Part shown: piece after piece, positions 6,428 through 12,267 of the stretch
How positions within the stretch are numbered: the first letter of the stretch is position 1
How the letters are laid out: every line of letters begins with the position of its first letter
Assembly (NCBI GenBank): GCA_902773415.1
Contig: CACYEE010000209.1
Location: forward strand, 1-17,915
Reading direction: 5' to 3'
Length of the DNA: 17,915 nt
Origin: an uncultured Actinomyces sp.
Lineage (GTDB): Bacteria > Actinomycetota > Actinomycetes > Actinomycetales > Actinomycetaceae
Made by a program: the position numbers and the translations under genes
Notes under the pieces: generated by a model
Databases searched by the model: none
What the model saw: only the letters and a program-made list of their open reading frames with translations
Told to the model about the DNA's origin: nothing

Positions 6428-7888
6428 GTGGCTACTACGAAGAGCACGGAAACGGCAAGGACGGCAAAGGCTCGCGAATCGGGCGAGGCGAAGCCGACGG
6501 CCGCGAAAAAGACAGGAAGCAGGACCGCAGGCAAGACGGCCGCGAAGAAGACAACCGTAGCCAAGGCCACGGCACGGAAGTCCTCGACGAAGAAGACGCC
6601 GGCGGCAAGGTCCGAGGCGGGCAAGCCCTCCAAGGACGCCGCCGCCCAGGCCAGGCAGGCGGAGGAGGCGAAGGCCGCGGCCGAAGCTCTCGACGTCGCC
6701 GAGGCGGAAGCCGAAAACCCGCTTGACGACGAGGACCTCGACATCAGCGCGGAGGAACTCGAAGAAGTCGAGGACATCGTCGACGACGTCGACGACGAGG
6801 ACAACGACCACGAACCCGACGGCGAGGAAGAATCGGACGAGGACGACAACAAGGAAGAAAAGGAAGCCGCGAAGAAGACGGAGGAAGCGAAGTCCCGCGG
6901 CGCCTTCACCGTCGCCGATTCCGACGATTCCGACGAGCCTGCGGTCCGCGTCCATGTCGCCGGCGCGACCGCCGACCCGGTCAAGGACTACCTCAAGCAG
7001 ATCGGCAAGGTCAGTCTTCTCAACGCCGAGCAGGAAGTCGAGCTCGCCAAGCGCATCGAGGCGGGACTGTACGCCGAGCATCTGCTGTCCTCCGGCGACC
7101 TTCCCAACGAGACCGCCGAAGACCGGCGCTACCTTCGCGAACTGCGCATCATCATGCGCGACGGCCGCGACGCGAAAAACCATCTTCTCGAAGCGAATCT
7201 GCGTCTCGTCGTCTCGCTCGCCAAGCGCTACACGGGTCGAGGAATGCTCTTCCTCGACCTGATCCAGGAAGGCAACCTCGGTCTTGTGCGCGCCGTGGAA
7301 AAGTTCGACTACACGAAGGGCTACAAGTTCTCCACGTACGCCACATGGTGGATCCGCCAGGCGATCACGCGGGCAATGGCCGACCAGGCGCGAACGATCC
7401 GCATTCCGGTCCATATGGTGGAAGTCATCAACAAGCTGGCTCGCGTCCAGCGCCAGATGCTCCAGGATCTCGGCCGCGAACCCACGACGGCCGAACTTGC
7501 CCAGGAACTCGACATGACCGAGGAAAAGGTTCTCGAAGTCCAGAAGTACGGCCGCGAGCCGATATCGCTGCACACCCCGCTCGGCGAGGACGGCGACAGC
7601 GAGTTCGGCGATCTCATCGAGGATTCCGAAGCCGTCGTTCCGGCCGACGCCGTGAGCTTCACTCTCCTGAAGGAACAGCTCGGCGAAGTGCTCGACACCC
7701 TCTCGGAACGGGAGGCCGGCGTCATCAAGATGAGGTTCGGCCTTCAGGACGGCCAGCCGAAGACCCTCGACGAGATTGGCAAGGTCTACTCGGTTACGCG
7801 CGAACGAATCCGCCAGATCGAGTCGAAGACGATGTCCAAGCTGCGCCATCCCTCGCGCTCGCAGGTTCTTCGCGATTTCCTCGAATAG
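6428..7888 (+). CDS. sigA: Principal RNA polymerase sigma factor (SigA/HrdB/RpoD)
   Basis: This 486-residue sigma-70 directs RNA polymerase to housekeeping promoters. Residues 1-85 are Lys/Ala/Thr-rich, and about 98-148 are strongly acidic, a low-complexity head typical of actinobacterial HrdB proteins. The conserved core starts near 183 (DPVKDYLKQIG, region 1.2). Region 2 has NLRLVVSLAKRY, the DLIQEGNLGL core-binding helix, and the TYATWWIRQAITRA -10 recognition helix. Region 3 contains RIPVHM. Region 4 ends with VTRERIRQIESK, the -35 recognition helix. The GTG start is preceded by GGAAGG with 6-nt spacing. A small hairpin (TGCCC/GGGCA, 6388-6403) lies in the leader. The 3' end is overlapped for 95 bp by the open frame of the broken exonuclease on the other strand. 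Confidence 0.97.
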   Translation: MATTKSTETARTAKARESGEAKPTAAKKTGSRTAGKTAAKKTTVAKATARKSSTKKTPAARSEAGKPSKDAAAQARQAEEAKAAAEALDVAEAEAENPLDDEDLDISAEELEEVEDIVDDVDDEDNDHEPDGEEESDEDDNKEEKEAAKKTEEAKSRGAFTVADSDDSDEPAVRVHVAGATADPVKDYLKQIGKVSLLNAEQEVELAKRIEAGLYAEHLLSSGDLPNETAEDRRYLRELRIIMRDGRDAKNHLLEANLRLVVSLAKRYTGRGMLFLDLIQEGNLGLVRAVEKFDYTKGYKFSTYATWWIRQAITRAMADQARTIRIPVHMVEVINKLARVQRQMLQDLGREPTTAELAQELDMTEEKVLEVQKYGREPISLHTPLGEDGDSEFGDLIEDSEAVVPADAVSFTLLKEQLGEVLDTLSEREAGVIKMRFGLQDGQPKTLDEIGKVYSVTRERIRQIESKTMSKLRHPSRSQVLRDFLE

Positions 7889-8490
7889 GGACCGAACCGG
7901 CGCGCTCGAGGCAACCCAGCCACGATGCGGCGCGGACCGTTCCGCCTGAACGGGTCTGCGCCGCATCGGCAAAGCGGATTCCTTCCGCCTCTCGGGCAAG
8001 GTAGATCTGGAGGAGACTTGCGGCTGTCTGCGCGTCGGCAAGGGCCCGATGGGTGGCCGATGCTTCGATTCCGGCTCGCGAAGCCACGGCCGCAAGCGAA
8101 TGGCGACCGACGGGAAGATAGATTTTCGACAGTTCCATCGTGCAGACCCTCACCCCTTCGGGAATGGCAAACGGACTGCCGGCCCGAAGCAAACTCGGCC
8201 TCGACGAAAGATGCGTCAAAACCGACATTGTGCGCGACGAATACCCTCGATTCAAGGAGTCCCGCAACCGTGTCCGAAATGTCGGCGAAGCCCGGAGCCC
8301 GCGCGATATCCTCGACGCCAATCCCATGAATCGAGGTCGCGCCGACCGGCCGGTCGGGATTGACAAGCGAACTCCAGGAGCCTTCCGGCCTGCCCGCATC
8401 GTCAAGCAGCACAACGGCAATCTCGACAATGCGGTCGCTCGGCGCGCCCAGGCCCGTGGTTTCGCAGTCCACTACGGCAAAGCCTGCCAC
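7794..8490 (-). pseudogene. DEDDh 3'-5' exonuclease (PolC/epsilon-like), frameshifted
   Basis: The N-terminal part, from a GTG at 8490 with a GGGAGG ribosome site, has Exo I (VVDCETTGL: D8, E10) and Exo II (AHNVGFD: D92). After residue ~101 the match leaves this frame and continues in another minus frame (RAGSPF, VCTMELS, then Exo III HRALADA). An extra T on the minus strand at 8187/8188 explains the shift: EFA and RAG rejoin if one base is removed. The unshifted frame runs on to 7786 as nonsense. The shifted frame runs to a TAA at 7794-7796, through the sigA hairpin, so about 60 residues after the domain look non-native. A rejoined product would be about 231 residues. It may be a real pseudogene or a sequencing/assembly error; programmed frameshifting seems unlikely, as no slippery site with a nearby stop is seen. 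Confidence 0.75.
7923..7968. terminator. Strong intergenic hairpin after sigA
   Basis: The strongest inverted repeat noticed in the window. Positions 7923-7938 pair with 7953-7968 (16 bp, one G-T wobble), then after a single bulged G (7952) GTTC pairs with GAAC (7939-7942 with 7948-7951), closing on a 5-nt loop. It starts 35 nt after the sigA stop and is symmetrical enough to end transcripts from both strands. No U-tract follows. It lies inside the extended reading frame of the frameshifted exonuclease. Confidence 0.8.
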
Positions 8491-8517
8491 GGGTCCTCCC
8501 TTCCTTCCACGCGGGCC

Positions 8518-8523
8518 AGTCTA
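8518..8523 (-). promoter_or_regulatory. Candidate -10 element of exonuclease gene
   Basis: TAGACT on the minus strand fits TANNNT. It would start transcription near 8511 and give a leader of about 20 nt that contains the GGGAGG ribosome site before the GTG at 8490. No clear -35. Confidence 0.35.
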
Positions 8524-8674
8524 GTCCAGCGCCTCTCGCGCCGGGCCCGAGGTCCGAACCCCGCCTCGCACGCGCCACGGCAAGGGGGCGTGGCACCCGT
8601 TCTCAGCTTGCGGTGAAACCCGGCCCGTCACAGATGAAACGGCTGCGGGCACATGATTTGATAGGAACGTGAAC

Positions 8675-8881
8675 ATGATGATGCAAACAGCGGCTCCCGC
8701 GAAGCCGAACGACGAACTGAACACTGCCGACCGCTGCGACGCCTGCGGCGCGCAAGCCTACGTGAAGGTCGTCATGCCCTACGGCGAGCTTCTCTTTTGC
8801 GGGCACCACGCCAACCAGCATCTGATCAAGCTCGAACAGCGGGCGCTGCGAATCCAGGACGAACGGTCGCGCATTCGCTAG
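8675..8881 (+). CDS. DUF7455 small zinc-ribbon-like protein
   Basis: The 68-residue protein has a CDACG knuckle near residue 21 and CGHH about 20 residues later, forming a CxxC...CxHH pattern likely to bind one zinc ion. A basic helix follows (HLIKLEQRALRIQDERSRIR). It belongs to the short actinobacterial DUF7455 family, usually found between the principal sigma factor and a type II topoisomerase gene as here; function unknown. I chose the ATG at 8675 because AGGA (8663-8666) lies 8 nt before it. The GTG at 8669 would have only 2 nt spacing, and two further in-frame ATGs follow at 8678 and 8681. A weak -10-like CATGAT lies at 8652-8657. Confidence 0.85.
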   Translation: MMMQTAAPAKPNDELNTADRCDACGAQAYVKVVMPYGELLFCGHHANQHLIKLEQRALRIQDERSRIR

Positions 8882-8898
8882 ACGCCGGGGCGCACGGC

Positions 8899-8918
8899 CG
8901 ATTGCTCTGTTGCAATCG
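8899..8918. terminator. Small hairpin between DUF7455 and parE
   Basis: CGATTGC (8899-8905) and GCAATCG (8912-8918) form a perfect 7-bp stem with a 6-nt loop, starting 17 nt after the DUF7455 stop. It may be a weak terminator separating the small gene from parE, which appears to have its own promoter downstream. No T-run follows. Confidence 0.4.
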
Positions 8919-8924
8919 CCATGA

Positions 8925-8936
8925 AAGGCGCGCCTT
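8925..8936. repeat. 12-bp perfect palindrome upstream of parE
   Basis: AAGGCGCGCCTT is a perfect palindrome about 37-48 bp upstream of the parE -10 hexamer. It could be a dimeric regulator site or chance in GC-rich DNA. Confidence 0.3.
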
Positions 8937-8972
8937 GGCGTGGCCCGGCAACGCATCGCTCCGCCTCTCGCC

Positions 8973-8978
8973 TAGTAT
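8973..8978 (+). promoter_or_regulatory. Candidate -10 element of parE (leaderless)
   Basis: TAGTAT matches the TATAAT consensus at four of six positions, including the key A2 and T6. Six nt later is the GTG at 8985, and no Shine-Dalgarno is present, so the mRNA probably begins at the start codon. The -35 region (about 8950) has no TTGACA-like sequence. Confidence 0.5.
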
Positions 8979-8984
8979 GTGGGA

Positions 8985-11102
8985 GTGGCACCAAAAGAAG
9001 ACTACACCGCACACCAGCTCCAGGTTCTCGAAGGCCTCGAAGCCGTCCGCAAACGCCCCGGCATGTACATCGGATCGACCGATTCGCGCGGGCTCATGCA
9101 CTGCCTGTGGGAAATCCTCGACAATTCCGTCGACGAAGCGCTCGAGGGCCATGCGTCGAACATCGCCATCCGCCTCTTTGACGACGGCTCGGTTCAGGTC
9201 GACGACGACGGTCGCGGCATTCCCGTCGACGAGGTGCCCGGCGAAGGCCGTTCCGGCGTCGAGGTCGTCTACACGAAGCTTCACGCCGGCGGCAAGTTCG
9301 GCGGCGGAAACTACAAGGTGTCCGGCGGCCTGCACGGTGTCGGCGCCGCCGTCGTCAACGCCCTCTCCTCGCGCGTCGACGTCGAGGTCGACCGCAACGG
9401 CAAGACCCACCGCATCCAGTTCCGCCACGGCGTCGCCGGAAGGTACCAGGACGGCCCCGCAGGACCCTCCCCGGACAGCCCCTTCGTCCCCTTCGACGGC
9501 ACCCGCGAACTCGAGATTGTCGGCGACGTCGCGAAGGACAGGACCGGAACGCGCGTGCGCTACTGGCTCGACCGGGACTTCTTCGTCGCCAAGGCCGCCT
9601 TCTCCTACGCCAGGCTCGTCGAACGCGCACGCCAGACAGCCTTCCTCGTTCCCGGCCTCGCAATCGCCGTCATCGACCATCGCGAGAACGCCGAACACCC
9701 CGAACAGAACTTCCGGTTCGAAGGCGGCACGGTCGACTTCGTCGACTTCCTCGCCCCGGATTCCGCGCTCACCGCCACGATGCGGCTCAGCGGCGAAGGA
9801 AGCTACACCGAACACGTGCAGGTGTTCGACGAAGCCGCCGGAAAACAGAAAATGGCCGAGCTTGAACGCACCTGCCACGTCGACATCGCGCTGCGCTGGG
9901 GCACCGGCTACGACACCGTGGAAGAAAGCTTCGTCAACGTCGTCAAGACGCCCGAAGGCGGGAGCCACGTCGCCGGATTCGAATCCGGCCTGCTCAAGCT
10001 CATGAAGCAGATGGTCGAGGCGAACGCCCGGCGCATCAAGCTCACCGCGAAAGAACAGAAGGCGATGAAGATCGAGAAGGACGATATTCTCGCCGGCCTG
10101 ACCGCCGTCGTCACCGTGCGCCTGCCCGAACCCCAGTTTGAAGGCCAGACGAAAGGCAAGCTCGGCACGCCCCAAGTTCGCGCAATCGTCGCGAAGATCG
10201 TCGAAACCCAGCTCGGGGACATCCTCAACTCGAAGAAACGCGACCAGAAGACCGAAACTTCGAGGCTCCTCGAAAAGATCGTCTCCGAAGCCCGCGCGCG
10301 CGTCGCCGCACGCCTCCACAAGGAGATATCGCGGCGAAAGAACGCCCTCGAATCCTCCTCGATGCCGGCGAAGCTCGCGGACTGCCGCTCCGAAGACATC
10401 GAATCCTCCGAGCTGTTCATCGTCGAGGGAGACTCCGCCCTGGGAACCGCGAAGCTCGCCCGCAACTCCGAGTTCCAGGCCCTGCTTCCCATTCGCGGAA
10501 AAATCCTCAACGTCCAGAAGGCCGGCGCGGGCAAAGTGCTCGAAAACCAGGAAATCAAGTCGATCATCCAGGTCATCGGCGCTGGCTCCGGGCGTACCTT
10601 CAACCTCGAGTCGGCCCGATACGGCAAGGTCATCATGATGACCGATGCCGATGTCGACGGCGCCCATATACGGACCCTCCTGCTGACCCTGTTTTTCCGA
10701 TACATGCGGCCGCTCATCGAAGCGGGCCGCGTCTACGCCGCGGTTCCTCCGCTGCATCGGCTCGAAGTCGCCGGGTCGGGCGGCAAGAAGGGCTCCTACG
10801 TCTACACGTATTCGGAAGCGGAGCTGCACACGCAGATCAGGAAGCTCGAAAAGGCCGGCAAGCGCTACAAGGAACCGATTCAGCGCTACAAGGGCCTGGG
10901 CGAGATGGACGCGCATCAGCTTGCCGAAACGACGATGGATCCGAAGGGCCGCACGCTGCGCCGAATCGACATGGAAGACGAACAGGCCCTCATCGAAGCC
11001 GAAGCCATGTTTGAAAAGCTCATGGGAGGAGATGTCGGGCCGCGCAGGAAGTTCATCGTCGAGGGTGCGGCGACGATCGACACGTCGATGATCGACGCCT
11101 AG
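8985..11102 (+). CDS. parE: DNA topoisomerase IV subunit B (ParE-type GyrB paralogue)
   Basis: The 705-residue ATPase subunit of a type II topoisomerase works with the ParC-like protein encoded downstream. The GHKL ATPase has WEILDN (E43, N46), DDGRGIP (from D74) and GGLHGVG (114-120). The transducer follows, then TOPRIM with EGDSA (481-485) and DADVDG (D554, D556, D558), and the C-terminal QRYKGLGEMD. Pairing with a ParC-like partner and location by sigA rather than dnaA favour topo IV over gyrase, though automatic annotation often says gyrase. The GTG at 8985 is chosen over the GTG at 8979 because a TAGTAT -10 lies 6 nt upstream. The TAG stop shares bases with the opposing GNAT stop. Confidence 0.93.
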   Translation: MAPKEDYTAHQLQVLEGLEAVRKRPGMYIGSTDSRGLMHCLWEILDNSVDEALEGHASNIAIRLFDDGSVQVDDDGRGIPVDEVPGEGRSGVEVVYTKLHAGGKFGGGNYKVSGGLHGVGAAVVNALSSRVDVEVDRNGKTHRIQFRHGVAGRYQDGPAGPSPDSPFVPFDGTRELEIVGDVAKDRTGTRVRYWLDRDFFVAKAAFSYARLVERARQTAFLVPGLAIAVIDHRENAEHPEQNFRFEGGTVDFVDFLAPDSALTATMRLSGEGSYTEHVQVFDEAAGKQKMAELERTCHVDIALRWGTGYDTVEESFVNVVKTPEGGSHVAGFESGLLKLMKQMVEANARRIKLTAKEQKAMKIEKDDILAGLTAVVTVRLPEPQFEGQTKGKLGTPQVRAIVAKIVETQLGDILNSKKRDQKTETSRLLEKIVSEARARVAARLHKEISRRKNALESSSMPAKLADCRSEDIESSELFIVEGDSALGTAKLARNSEFQALLPIRGKILNVQKAGAGKVLENQEIKSIIQVIGAGSGRTFNLESARYGKVIMMTDADVDGAHIRTLLLTLFFRYMRPLIEAGRVYAAVPPLHRLEVAGSGGKKGSYVYTYSEAELHTQIRKLEKAGKRYKEPIQRYKGLGEMDAHQLAETTMDPKGRTLRRIDMEDEQALIEAEAMFEKLMGGDVGPRRKFIVEGAATIDTSMIDA

Positions 11103-12181
11103 CCGTTGCCATCGTCGCTGCGCCGGCTGCTGGCCCGGGCTTCGCGCGAACGGAAAAGCCTCCGGCGGCCCTGCGTCCGAACCACCTTCTTGACCGGGGA
11201 AGCCGTCATGTCGATGTCCTTCGTGTAGACGTACGTTCGGCCTGCAACCTCGAATCCCAGAGAGCCGAAAAACTCGATGTCCGGCTCTTCCGCGCCTGCC
11301 TGAAGAGGAACGTCGATTCCCGCATAGTCGATGCCGTCGCGCCGGTAGGCCTGCATGGCGCACGAAACGAGAGCCTCGAGTAGCTGGACGCGCCGCACCT
11401 CGTCGTAGACGGCAACTTCGTCGATGTATCCCTCCGACCAGCCGCGTGCCTGCCAGTCCTGCTCGTATCGCCCGGAGATGATGTATCCGGCAAGCCGCGG
11501 CCGGTCCCCGAGCGTATCGAGGGCGACATAGGACCAGTTGCGGTCCATGTGGGTCCGTTCGGCGGCCCACTGCTTCGCGGAAATGGTCTGCGCTCCCTGG
11601 CTTTCGAGATGGATCGCGTTGTGGGCGGCGCGAACCTGCGGGTCGAGGTCTTCGGCGAGGGGAACGAGGGAGATGAACGGGGGAGCCTGCGGCACTTCGA
11701 CAGGCTTCGACAGGGGGCGCCTCATCTGGACGTAGACATAATCGGTGACGAATCCGTCACGCTGGAGCAGATCGGTGAGGTCGTCGTGGCCCTCGTCGAC
11801 ATGCATGACGATGGAGGCTTCCTTCGTTTCGCCGTCGGAGGCGATTTCGCGTGCGGCACGCACCTGCATTCCGACGAGCTCGCGGCCCAGGCCGAGGTTG
11901 CGCCAGATGGGATGGATGCCGCCCCACAGGGACACTTCGACACGTTCGCCGTGATGGGCCGGCATTCGCACAAGTCCGAAGGCGACGAGTTCGCCGGAGG
12001 GCGTGCGGCCGCCGATGGCCCGGGAAATCCAGGCGGGGGAGAAGAAGGCCTCGACCTCGGCGAGATCGGAACGGTAGGGGGCGGAGTCTTCCTGCTCGAT
12101 GGCGAGAACAAGTTCGAGGACGTCGGCGGACTGGCTCGCGTCGAGCAGGCTCCACGCGATGTTCGCTGCGGCTAGGTTCAT
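11099..12181 (-). CDS. Tandem-domain GNAT acetyltransferase
   Basis: This 360-residue protein appears to hold two GNAT folds. The first (about 8-155) has an acetyl-CoA loop in the form WRNLGLGREL (R94 to R100, RxxGxG type). The second (about 168-315) has the strand-helix pattern DEVAVYDEVRRVQLLEALV but lacks the glycines of the loop, so it is probably structural or acts on substrate. The last ~27 residues form a very basic tail rich in Arg and Ser. Such tandem GNATs include MshD, but I see nothing specific for mycothiol synthesis and the substrate is unknown. The ATG follows GGAGGAG with good spacing. It lies 86 bp downstream of parC in the same direction and ends in a shared CTAG with parE. 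Confidence 0.88.
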   Translation of the reverse strand: MNLAAANIAWSLLDASQSADVLELVLAIEQEDSAPYRSDLAEVEAFFSPAWISRAIGGRTPSGELVAFGLVRMPAHHGERVEVSLWGGIHPIWRNLGLGRELVGMQVRAAREIASDGETKEASIVMHVDEGHDDLTDLLQRDGFVTDYVYVQMRRPLSKPVEVPQAPPFISLVPLAEDLDPQVRAAHNAIHLESQGAQTISAKQWAAERTHMDRNWSYVALDTLGDRPRLAGYIISGRYEQDWQARGWSEGYIDEVAVYDEVRRVQLLEALVSCAMQAYRRDGIDYAGIDVPLQAGAEEPDIEFFGSLGFEVAGRTYVYTKDIDMTASPVKKVVRTQGRRRLFRSREARASSRRSDDGNG

Positions 12182-12205
12182 CGGCTCCTCCGTTCGAGTG
12201 ATGCA

Positions 12206-12211
12206 ATCCTA
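12206..12211 (-). promoter_or_regulatory. Candidate -10 element of GNAT gene
   Basis: TAGGAT on the minus strand fits TANNNT. It would start transcription near 12199, leaving a leader of about 18 nt that contains the GGAGGAG ribosome site (12185-12191). This suggests the GNAT gene can be expressed apart from parC. Small hairpins (for example CGAAC/GTTCG at 12237-12252) lie between the parC stop and this element. Confidence 0.4.
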
Positions 12212-12267
12212 TCGCGACGGGCGCACCCGATTGGAGCGAACGGGCGGGTTCGGCAGGGCGCCCGGCC

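Noticed and set aside
6428..6870. Repetitive Lys/Ala then acidic coding region as a tandem repeat or inserted gene
   Set aside because: In frame with sigA and typical of the variable N-terminal head of actinobacterial principal sigma factors.
8150..8230. Programmed frameshifting in the exonuclease
   Set aside because: The shift point (TTT GCT TCG G) is not a known slippery heptamer, no stop codon follows in the entry frame nearby, and no pseudoknot is evident. A mutation or sequencing error is simpler.
8491..8674. Possible small RNA or hidden gene in the largest intergenic gap
   Set aside because: Only the exonuclease promoter, a 6-bp stem (GCCACG/CGTGGC, 8574-8594) and a weak promoter for DUF7455 were seen; nothing supports a distinct RNA.
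8826..11570. Minus-strand open frame of about 914 codons opposite parE
   Set aside because: Antisense to an intact ParE with all catalytic motifs; composition is that of a shadow frame.
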